Part shown: positions 20,653 through 30,135 of the stretch, in pieces
How positions within the stretch are numbered: the first letter of the stretch is position 1
Layout: each line of letters opens with the position of its first letter
NCBI RefSeq assembly: GCF_010093595.1
Contig: NW_022985444.1
Span: forward strand, 1,062,654 to 1,126,653
DNA: 64,000 nt
Direction of reading: 5' to 3'
From: Mytilinidion resinicola
Taxonomy: Eukaryota; Ascomycota; Dothideomycetes; Mytilinidiales; Mytilinidiaceae
Position numbers and translations under genes: made by a program
Notes under the pieces: model-generated
Seen by the model: the letters and a program-made list of their open reading frames with translations, nothing else
Databases searched by the model: none
Told to the model about the DNA's origin: nothing

Positions 20653-22007
20653 ATGGCCACCATTCCCCCAACCGTCTACCAGCACGCCTGCGAAACGACT
20701 CTCCACCTCCGCAACCTCCTCCCCGAAACCCTGCAATACCCGAAAGTAGCTATCGTATGCGGCTCTGGGCTGGGCGGGCTGGCAGATACGATCGAGGCTG
20801 AGCCGAAGGTTGAGGTTGCGTATAAAGATGTGCCGAACTTTGCGCAGAGCACGGGTACGTTCTGCCATTACTCCAATAGATGAGATGGAAAGAGCTTCAG
20901 CACATTTCAAAAAGGGTACATATTGATGAACTCTGGGACACAGTCCAAGGCCACGCAGGCAAGCTCGTCTTTGGGCAGATCGGGCCCTCCAAAGTCCCTG
21001 TAATGCTGCTAGTTGGACGTGCACAGTTAGTTTCACAGTCTCGGGTTGCAAAAATGTCTTTTTATTAACAGAACAGCTTCTACGAGGGCCACACAATGGA
21101 CCTGGTCACGTTCGCGACGCGGGTGTGCAAAGTCATAGGGGTGGAAACAATCATTGGTGCGTGCCGCGTGTCAGAGAGGAATAGAGCGGCTCTGACGAAT
21201 AGATGTACATATAGTTACGAATGCAGCCGGTGGCTTGAATCAGGAGTATAGCGTCGGCGATATTGTGTGCCTGAATGATGTATGCGCCCTACTCAACCCT
21301 GTCATACCAATCCCTCCTATCGAGCCTAAGTGCTGGCGGTGAGCATGGACAGCTGACGTGGTGTGGTGTAGCATCTGAACATGGCGGGATTGGTGGGCAT
21401 CCACCCCCTACGTGGCCCGAATATCGACGACTTTGGAGTCAGGTTCCCGCCGCTGTCAGACGCGTATGATTTGGAGCTCAGGAGACGGACGCATCAAGCG
21501 TGGAAGAAGGTGGGACTGGATAAGCAGAAAAGGAGGTTGCATGAGGGTGTTTACGCTTTCGTAGCTGGTCCAACGTCAGTACTACAATTCCGGAAAGTAT
21601 GAGTCCTTGCTGACAAGATGAATAGCTACGAAACGCGAGCTGAGTGCCGCATGCTCCGGACTTTAGGTGCTGATGTCGTTGGCATGTCGACGGTTCCTGA
21701 GATCGTAGTTGCTAGGCATTCGGGCATCAGAGTGCTGGCTTTCAGTCTCGTTACAAACAGTGCAGTTCTAGAAGCGGGCCCAAGAGGAGATGACGAGACA
21801 CTTCAGAGCATGAGTAAGGAGGAACTAGATCAACATCTGAGCCAAGGAAAGGCGAACCATCAAGAAGTGTTGGATGCGGGACGGGATGCTGCGAAGGATA
21901 TGCAGGTACGCCCATTCGCGGTTCATTGCTACTTATACTTGAGCCGTCAAGCTAACCCAAGGTAGGCCCTGGTGAAGCAGATCTTGTCAGACCTGTACGA
22001 GGCGTGA
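20653..22007 (+). CDS. pnp1: Purine nucleoside phosphorylase (PNP/MTAP family)
   Basis: Seven exons (20653-20854, 20944-21025, 21077-21156, 21215-21279, 21372-21574, 21626-21905, 21966-22007) give 317 residues. The enzyme splits inosine/guanosine with phosphate into base and ribose-1-phosphate in purine salvage. Visible motifs are [10 protein letters not shown] (phosphate loop), [19 protein letters not shown] (split across exons 2/3), [55 protein letters not shown] and [14 protein letters not shown]. The SLVTN block carries the Asn typical of 6-oxopurine PNPs, where MTAPs have Asp; this favours PNP over methylthioadenosine phosphorylase. Length matches trimeric fungal PNPs. Every intron closes the frame. 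Confidence 0.92.
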
Positions 22008-22205
22008 GAGCCTTGTTTGCCTACGACGCTTTTATGATGGTGCTGCCAGAAGCGTGACTTCCTAGACAGGGTCATCAGGCTGCCTGGAGCCTGGTGCATT
22101 TGTCTTGCAAATGCACCGGCGTGGCGACTAGTCGTGCTTGGAGGTATATGTAGCCCATAGAGAGCCAACAATGCAAAGTAGAGGCGATCAAACGCATTGC
22201 AAAAT

Positions 22206-23156
22206 TCACCCTTTCCCGATGCTCTTCTTGCGCTTCTCCTTGAGTGCCTTGTAGTATGCCTTCTTTCCGCTCGTCTTTGATGCTTGTATGTCGTTGTACT
22301 TGCTCTTGAAACGGCCGGTTTTGGCCTCTGTAGCTAATACCTCGTCGGCGAAGGTGTTTTTGCGCTCCTTGTTGAGTAGCCTGCCATTGTAGTACTCGGT
22401 TGGACCCTCCTGTAAACTAATTAGACTATGTGTTCCCAACTTGAAGAGTATGAAACATACAATGATGGTGCCAATCTGTGAGTACTCAGGGACCTCCGAA
22501 GTTTTCCCACTCTTCTTGTAGAATCTCTTCGGGTCGATGACGTTCCTCATCTTGAGCAGCTTCAGGTCTCTCCGAAGCTCAGGCGTGAGCTCTGTTTTTG
22601 GTAGGTTGAACCACTCTGGTCCAGTAGTAGCTTTCTTTTCCTACGACCACGTGTCAGCTAAAGATTTCACAGCGAACTATGCAAGTGATATCGAATCGGA
22701 ATGCCTCATAGTAACTATGATAAAAAAGTCTCTCATGGAAGCAGGCGACACCCAAGACGGGGCCGTGATCTGCATCAAGGAAAAGAATTGGGATATTGGA
22801 ATCATTGGCAGCCGCAAACGACATTGCATGGTCTCTATTTCTTGTAGAGGGTGCCTTACCTCGTCTCTCCGCTTCTTGATCGTCAGGGGATCCTCGACCT
22901 TGCGGACGGCGTTGGCCTTGGATCTATCGTCATCGTCCACGAGGCGGGACGGGTCCACCCGTGCCACGCCATCGACCGTCTGTATGTATGGCTTGATCAT
23001 GACGCCAGGATCGAGCTTGGGGAGCCTGTATACAGCGTCTGCGTTGTCGGACGCTTGGTGGGCAAGCTCCTGCGCCTCCCGCATTCTCGTCTCGGCTTGG
23101 CGCAGAAGTTCATGTACCTGCTCATCTGACAGTTCCTCGTCGCTGTCTGACGCCAT
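22206..23156 (-). CDS. fcf2: rRNA-processing protein Fcf2
   Basis: Three exons (23156-22860, 22640-22461, 22409-22206) give 226 residues. An in-frame upstream ATG at 23204 would add 16 residues (MPVPAHQAL...). I prefer MASDSDEELSDEQVHELL because an acidic start is common in the family. Fcf2 is a nucleolar factor needed for early cleavages at A0-A2 of pre-rRNA. The Fcf2 domain is plain: EWFNLPKTELTPELRRDLKL, then LKMRNVIDPKRFYKK, and downstream EYYNGRLLNKERKNTFADEV. A Lys-rich C-terminus follows (ALKEKRKKSIGKG), suitable for nucleolar targeting. Confidence 0.9.
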
Positions 23157-23204
23157 GTCCCAGCGCAGGGCGGGGGATAGGGCCTGATGCGCTGGCACCG
23201 GCAT

Positions 23205-24440
23205 GCTAGCGTAGGGCTGTCGGTGGTCGTGGTGGTGTGGAAGCGATGAAGGAAAAAATATGTTCGAGATGGATCGGAACGCTCCGTGGCCTAGCCGCTT
23301 CCAGCAAGACTCGGTGTGGCGCCCCTTCCTCGCTATTGGCTTACTCAGCCTAAAACCGTATAGCTATCCTTCCATTGTAGCTAGCTTCCTCCCTCACTCA
23401 TCAATTAATACAATACTTGACCATCCACACAGCCGCTGCTGAACCACTCTCCCTCACCGGCTTGTGTTGCCCCACACGTGTCAAGCTCGATTTTACGGAT
23501 CGAGATTCAGAGCACCTCTAAATCTCCTAGCTGAGGGACAACTCATCACTGACTGGCAGGGCACGCGCAAAACAGCGTGCTCGGCGGCCAACCAGCTGCT
23601 CCCTTCATGCGCAAGCCCCGTGAGCCGTCCCAATTGTCGTGGGGTGATTCACGACCTGCAGGTAGGCTTTTGTGTCTCCAGCATCGCAGCCTCGAGCATC
23701 CCGCGCGGCATCCAATTGTGCGGCGGCTTGTCTATTGCGTCCGTAGCTTGAAGATATATGTAGCGACAGCGGCGTCGGCCTGCTCTCCGCCACCCCTCAT
23801 TTCTTGCTGTGCTAGTAGTGTGCTACCTGCAGCAAGGCGCACCATCGCACATATACCTCCTGCCGTTCGCACAGCTCGACGATCCGGCTCAGCGATCTGC
23901 CTGCCCTGTCTGCAATACGTTGCTCGAGCAAGACTCCCCTTCAGCCCTCCAGACGTTTGCCGCTATCCTCGGGCACCGCCGTCTCTCCAGATTCGGTGCT
24001 GAATAGCGCGGCGTCAGCCCTGTCTAGGGGAGTTCTATACGGCGCTGGGATTCGTCGACTTGTTAAACCAGCTCTGCCTCCGATTCGCGCATCTCCCTCC
24101 ACAATTACAGAGCAGACGCCCGGTATACAAGCCTTGGCTAGCAGGTAAACAACCTCCCTCGAACGCGAATTGTCGTCGTACGGTGATAATGAATGTGCCA
24201 GGTGCTCGTGCCCGGTGTTTAATTTTCGCCCCCGCCCGCCAGTCACCGCAGCTCTCTGACGCTGCTACGACATCTACTGCTACCGAACACCTCCCACACA
24301 CCACCCACCCGCTCCGCGAATCAATTCTTCATCAATCCTGCGCCTGCATCTACGCGCAAGCGCACAGCAGCTGTCTTCCGCCCGCCATCCTCGCTCGGTA
24401 GCCGGTTTGCGACAGAGGGTCCGCAACCACCCCAGCGACC
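23205..24440. promoter_or_regulatory. Divergent intergenic region fcf2 / hapE
   Basis: This 1.2-kb region has no convincing ORF. CCAAT pentamers occur at 23630-23634 and 23712-23716, and an inverted one (ATTGG) at 23335-23339. These are the sites recognised by the CCAAT complex to which HapE belongs, so autoregulation is possible but unproven. Near the hapE start the sequence turns C/A-rich, as in a fungal 5' UTR. Confidence 0.4.
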
Positions 24441-25661
24441 ATGGACCCGACAGGCCTCCAGCACGGCCAGGCGCAGAAGATGCGCCAGCAGCCTCAGCAA
24501 GCTGCGCCGCGCCGCTACGATGGACTCAATGGGAATCCCATGTACGATCCCGCCAACGGTGGCCATTATGGTAAGCTCTCTGCCTCGGCTTCGCGTATCC
24601 CTCGACATCGCGAGCTGCCTCTAGCATGAGAGCATCAGGCTAACTCTGGTCGCGACTACTAGGAGCAAGCGCATCTGTACGTCTGAATTGCGAGCGTCCG
24701 CTCTTCTCTCCCCCGGGCTCCGAAGCTGATATTTGGTCTAGATAGCTGCCCAAGGACATGCACCAGATCCGCAGCTGTTCACAGGATCATGGCAGAACGT
24801 ACAAGGCCTCCATCTCATCAATGACAACAAAGTGCTGACGGTGGCTAGGTCAATCAGGGGCTGAACGGGAACTACCGAGACATTCTAAATACCTACTGGC
24901 AGCAGCAGGTCACGAAGCTCGAGATCGACGAGCATGACTACAAGTTGCACCAGCTTCCTCTGGCGCGGATAAAGAAGGTGATGAAGGCCGATCCAGAAGT
25001 CAAGATGATATCGGCGGAAGCTCCGATCTTGTTCGCCAAAGGGTGCGACATCTTCATCACAGAACTCACAATGCGTGCCTGGATCCACGCCGAGGAAAAC
25101 AAGCGTCGGACACTCCAGCGGTCCGACATTGCATCTGCATTGTCCAAATCAGACATGTTCGACTTCCTGATTGACATCGTTCCGCGCGAGGAGGCGCATC
25201 CCCACAAGCGGACTGCTGGACAGAGCAGCGCAGCAGTGGCATCGTCTGCTAGCCAGCCTCTCCCTCCCGGTGCTGTCCAACAGCAAGGAGTCCATCCCCC
25301 GCATCAAATGGGCCCTCCAGACTACGGCATGGGTCAACACATGCCGCAGCAAGAGGAGTACAGGCCGCCGGGGATGTACGCCCCACCTGTGCAGGGCGAT
25401 CCAAACGCGTATGGGCAGCCCCAAGCTCAAATGTTTGATCCCGCCTCGGCGTATCAAGCGTACTCAATGCAGCCCGCGCCGGTGAGTCCACACAGGAAAT
25501 AGCTACGATCGTCACTGATTCGAATACAGCAGATGTACCCAGGCGTTGGCCAGCGCGGCCCCGACCTTACGGGAGCGGGCGACCCTAATCAGGGCTATCG
25601 CCCGCATGACCCTGAGGGTGACGCTGATGCGGAGGGTGAGAGGGAAGATTTTGTGTCTTAG
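24441..25661 (+). CDS. hapE: CCAAT-binding factor subunit HapE (NF-YC)
   Basis: Five exons (24441-24570, 24663-24676, 24742-24798, 24849-25481, 25530-25661) give 321 residues. HapE pairs with HapC through histone folds and, with HapB, binds CCAAT boxes; in Aspergillus it also recruits HapX for iron control. The histone-fold core spans about residues 98-180: [55 protein letters not shown] and [20 protein letters not shown]. The N-terminal Gln-rich leader and the Pro/Gln-rich C-terminus are disordered. Exon 2 is just 14 nt (Gly-Ala-Ser-Ala-Ser region) and is needed to keep frame between exons 1 and 3. Confidence 0.92.
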
Positions 25662-26509
25662 CAACATGCTAACCACAATGACTCTCTTCCACAGGATCTT
25701 CGCCACCTCTAGGATCATGGGCAAGGCGGGCAGGGCGGGCAGGGCTTGATTTCTGCTGTCACGAGTGTGCAATCGACTAGATGACAACCCCTGAACATGA
25801 GGAGATTTATTGGTAAAGATCAAGACGGGAGGAACGATGGTCTCTTTTTTGGATAGAGCATCACCCACGTAGCGCCCTCGTCTGAGTGCTGTGTCGTTTC
25901 GGGCGCGGGAGTTTATTCGTTTCTTCGGGTGGGACTTGGGCATTGATTGAGGCTTGGGACAGGAAGGCATAGGTAGGCAGATATCCGGGTCTTTAGCCCT
26001 CTCCGGCCGCGGAGGAGTTGATGGACGGGAGCTCGGCGTATATACACACTAGCAAAGGCCATTCATTTCTCCCTCAGACGAGATGCAAGGATAATTGGGC
26101 GTTCCTGCGTGCTGCTGCCAGTCTCCGAAAACGTCCGGCGTAGACAGCTCCGAAGCCTCGACTCACATGCGCGCAGGCTCCGAGGCTTTCTCGTGGTAAA
26201 CATATATCGTCGTCGAGCTGCGCGTGCTGCTGGTATTGCCATGCGTTCCCTTCAACCGTGGTGTTGAAATAGAACAAGGTAAGACTAAGAGCTCTTTCCT
26301 CACGCGCGGACGGCACCCCGCACCTCCCCCACCAGGTGACTTCTCCTGCAGCTCAACAACGCATCCCACGTCTCGGACTTGTGTTCTACTTCACCGACTT
26401 CCATCCCCTCCATCTTCTTCAAACACCTTCTCAATTGAGCCTTTGTCCTGATCTTTGACGTGTTCAGTTCTTCTCTTCGTCACTTTCACTCCGCCTCAAC
26501 ACCGTCAAT
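25662..26509. promoter_or_regulatory. Intergenic region upstream of malate dehydrogenase
   Basis: This is the 3' flank of hapE and the mdh promoter. The last 150 bp before the start codon are pyrimidine-rich, as in highly expressed fungal genes. No named site. Confidence 0.45.
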
Positions 26510-27872
26510 ATGAAAGTTGCTGGTATACACGCCCCTAGCAGCACTGCGAATGATTACTGACAATATTGCCAGTGCTCGGTGCGTCTGGAGGAATCGGACA
26601 GGTGAGCGACTTCAAGCCAGGGCATTGATCCATTCAGTCCGATGCTAATTCTCCGCCAGCCTCTGTCCCTCCTCTGCAAAGCTTCCCCTCTCATCGACGA
26701 GCTCTCCCTATACGATGTGGTCAACACTCCCGGTGTTGCCACTGACCTCTCCCACATCTCCACCCCAGCGGTATGAAGCTTCCAGCCATCAAACACTTGA
26801 AGGGCTATGCTGAACATGCAATAGATCGTGAAGGGATACCTGCCCGCAGGCGACGGAATGAAGGACGCGTTCACCGGAGTGGATGTATTCATCATCCCCG
26901 CTGGCATTCCCCGGAAGCCTGGCATGACCCGCGATGGTAGGGTCCAGAGTAATTGCTCGCTCAACTCTATCTAATCACTGTTTAGACCTCTTCAAGATCA
27001 ATGCTGGCATTGTCCGCGATCTGGTCAAGGGTGTGGCCGAGTACGCCCCCAAGGCCTACGTTCTCGTCATCTCCAACCCGGTCAACTCGACTGTCCCCAT
27101 CGCTGCTGAGGTGCTCAAGGGCGCTGGCGTCTTTGACCCCAAGAAGCTCTTCGGTGTGACCACTCTCGACATCGTTCGCGCCGAGACTTTCGTGGCCTCT
27201 CTTAGTGGTGAGAAGGACCCGTCGAAAGCCACTATTCCAGTCATTGGTGGTCACTCTGGCGAGACCATTGTCCCTCTGTTCAGCCAGGCTAGCCCCAAGG
27301 TCGACATCCCAGCTGACAAGCTCGATGCTTTGGTCAACCGTAAGTGCCTCCTTTACCTTGGAGGAATCTCATTAATACTGATTGTCATACAGGTGTTCAG
27401 TTCGGCGGTGACGAGGTCGTCAAGGCCAAGGACGGTGCAGGCTCAGCCACTCTATCCATGGCCTACGCTGGTTTCCGGTAAGCCCATAGCCTAGGATTTG
27501 TATGATCTGAATAGCTGACAATCCAAGCTTCGCCGAGAAGATCATCAAGGCCGCCAAGGGCGAGAAGGGCATCGTAGAGCCTACCTTTGTCTACCTACCG
27601 GGCGTCCCTGGTGGTGAGGCTATTCAGAAGGAGACTAGCCTCGAGTTTTTCTCCGTTCCCGTCGAGCTTGGCGTACGTTTCACATGTCCCTGGCTTCTCC
27701 GTTCGCTTCATTCCGCTAACACGTTAATTAGACATCCGGTGCTGAGAAGGCCATCAACGTGGTCAGCAGTGCCAACGAGTACGAGAAGAAGCTTCTCCAG
27801 GCTGCCTACACTGGCCTCAAGGGCAACATCGAGAAGGGTATTGAATTCATCAAGAACCCACCCACCAAGTAA
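26510..27872 (+). CDS. mdh: NAD-dependent malate dehydrogenase, cytosolic type
   Basis: Eight exons (26510-26522, 26573-26601, 26660-26770, 26825-26936, 26986-27339, 27393-27477, 27528-27672, 27732-27872) give 329 residues ending PPTK. The enzyme interconverts malate and oxaloacetate. The N-terminus is [15 protein letters not shown] at once, with no mitochondrial presequence. [19 protein letters not shown] and [20 protein letters not shown] are typical of cytosolic/peroxisomal fungal MDHs. Catalytic residues sit in [11 protein letters not shown] and [13 protein letters not shown] (active-site His). The first exon is only 13 nt. The stop TAA lies inside a perfect donor (GTAAGT at 27869); splicing to the AG at 27923-27924 would end the protein as PPTNMGR at 27937. 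Confidence 0.92.
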
Positions 27873-28326
27873 GTGCAACCCACAGGCTTCTTTGACCTCA
27901 TGTCATGAACCGATACTCATACAGCATGGGCAGATAGACTCTGAGAGCGCATAACGCGTTTTTGGACAGAATTCGTGATGGCCTCGAATATGATGAATGA
28001 GAAAAATGGAGCAGAATTTAGATTATCAGTGGCTGGCCGTTTGATGAACGATGGATGAGAAGTGTTACGTGTATAGAACCGGATCCGGGCAGCACGAATA
28101 TACCTTTTCGCAAGAATCGATGGCTCTGATATGATTTGTTGGTGATTCTTATGTGAGCTCTTGATTATCTAACCTTCTTCGTGAAGGACAAAGTTTTGAA
28201 CATCGCTCAATGCTTCGAAGCACCCATGAATGCCCAATACTTACTCCTGGGTAAAATCTACCCAAACGCCAACCCATGCCGCTAAATTCAAACCCGCTTA
28301 AAACCCTTTTATGTGCCCACTCCCGT
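27873..28326. other. Tail-to-tail intergenic region
   Basis: This covers the 3' flanks of mdh and trs33, including a possible alternative last exon of mdh (27925-27937). Nothing else is visible. Confidence 0.5.
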
Positions 28327-29162
28327 CTACGGCTTCGCCCCCACCGTCCGTATCTGGAACGTCGCGCCCGGCACCTGCGTTGTCTCGGCCTGCACCGTTG
28401 CCTGGATGCCCATGCCCGCCAGCGCGCCGCGCAGCACGCCGCTCGGGAAATACAGGAACGGCTGCGCCTTGGCGATGGTCTCGAGGTTCTTCTCGAAGCT
28501 CATGCGCGACAGCGGCTTGAAGGTGTTGTCGGTCAGCACGTAGATGCCGCGGTGGTTGGTCTTGAGGTTGTCGATTTGCTTGCGGAAGAGCAGCGTCCAG
28601 AGGTCCTTGCAGAGCAGCTTGATGACGTCGAGGGGGTCGGTGGGGCGGGGTTTGTCGCGCGTGAAGCTGTGGTGTTCGTATCAGTAACTGAAATCGGGAA
28701 TTGGGAATTGGAGCTTTTTTTGGCACTTGACGCGGGATTTGGGATTGTTGGGGGTATGAGGGAGGGATATGTATATGGATGTGTTATATGTACGCACCGT
28801 TCTATTACTCCTAGCCCGACCCGGTATCCCAGCCCCTCGAGCCGGAAAAACACCTGCTCCCGCGCCTCTTCTTCGTCGACGAGGCTCTCGGCCACTGTGG
28901 CGGTCTTCCCCCCGCCCACGCCGCTCACGCTGCCGGCGTCGGTGGGCTCTTTGGCAGCTTGTTGGGGAGCGCCGGTGGACCCGACGGCGCCGCCGCGCAT
29001 CCATTCTTCTTCGCGCGCGTTGAGCTCGGCGGCGATGCGGTAGGCCATGGGCACGAGCTCGATGAGGAGGAAGTCGAGGCAGGAGGAGGCGAGGAGGGTG
29101 GACGTGGGGTCGGCGTAGGGGAGGTGGTCCGGTGCGCTGTGCGAGGGGCGGTCGAGGGACAT
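28327..29162 (-). CDS. trs33: TRAPP complex subunit Trs33 (TRAPPC6-like)
   Basis: Two exons (29162-28798 and 28666-28327) give 234 residues. Trs33 is a Bet3-fold subunit of the TRAPP guanine-exchange complexes at the Golgi. Family features are LLASSCLDFLLIELVPMAYR near the N-terminus, REQVFFRLEGLGYRVG before the intron, and DVIKLLCKDLWTLLFRKQID and NHRGIYVLTDNTFKPLSRMS after it. The end is FPSGVLRGALAGMGI plus a short strand. A Gly/Ala-rich low-complexity insert (about residues 57-85) lengthens the protein relative to the yeast domain core. The intron (28667-28797) has a GTGCGT donor and closes the frame. Confidence 0.9.
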
Positions 29163-30135
29163 GGTGGGCGGTGTGCGGGAGGGGTTGGTGGGTTGGGGAC
29201 TAAGGGAGGTTCTAGTTTGGAGGGTTCGCGGTGGAGGTTTGGAGTATTTCGGGGGAGGGTGGCAGACGCGGGGGGAGGAAACCGAGGGCAGATTCGTGGG
29301 TTGGTATGAGCGGGTGAGGAGTCGCCGTTAAAATTAGTAGAGCGTTGGTAGGGACCGAGATTCTAGAATTGACGTAGTATGAGTGGGCGGAGGTGTTGAT
29401 ACATTTGTAGAAGCACTCCCGAGATGGCTTGGCTTTCCAAAGCCAACGTCCCTCCTTCATTCACTACACTCCATGGTACAAGGGTATACTGAGCCATCTT
29501 TCGAGCTTCAAAGAGGCATCTGCTATTTCCCGTTCGGAGTGGTTACTTAATCTTTAGCCTAGGTATAGAGACTAGTATCTTCTGCTTGACCGAAATTTCT
29601 GTGTGAATTCTCAGATACGTAGAATATGGAAGATGCAAATCAAAGCATTCAATGCCGATGATTCCTGGAGCTCAACCCCTCTATATCTTTGATACCCTAG
29701 GCAGATACTCTATTGGAATAGTAGCAATCATGAGTAGCGTGTTTGGTCTCTAAAGATAGTCAAAGTACATAGATACAGCGTAAAGTTTTCTTAGGTTATT
29801 ACTTTAAACCAGTCCATTATCATTGCATTCATTATCCTTCAACATATCTTTTCGACTCAACCCCTATATCTACGTAAGCCTTTTGCATCTTAAGATCTAG
29901 GAATTAGGATGGGAAAAATCAAGCGACCCGACGTTATTCCACTTCCATCTCATCCCTTCCACTCCCCCAAAAAGAAAACCAGAAGGAAAGTCAAAATAAC
30001 TTCCAGGAATCAAGATATCACCCTCTTTTCGAGTAGAGGTGTAGAGAACTTCCGAAATGGCTTTCTGGCTAAAGCTCTTTGACAGGATACTTGTCTAGAA
30101 AGCTATCGGGGTACCAGTCCTTCACCTGTCCCCCT
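29163..30135. other. Gene-free AT-rich stretch
   Basis: This is about 970 bp without a supported gene. It marks the change from the conserved gene block to the accessory region. The sequence from 29480 onward is noticeably AT-richer than the flanking genes. Confidence 0.5.

Noticed and set aside
28276..29043. 255-codon plus-strand ORF
   Set aside because: It is antisense to trs33, which has recognisable Bet3-fold sequence and a frame-closing intron.
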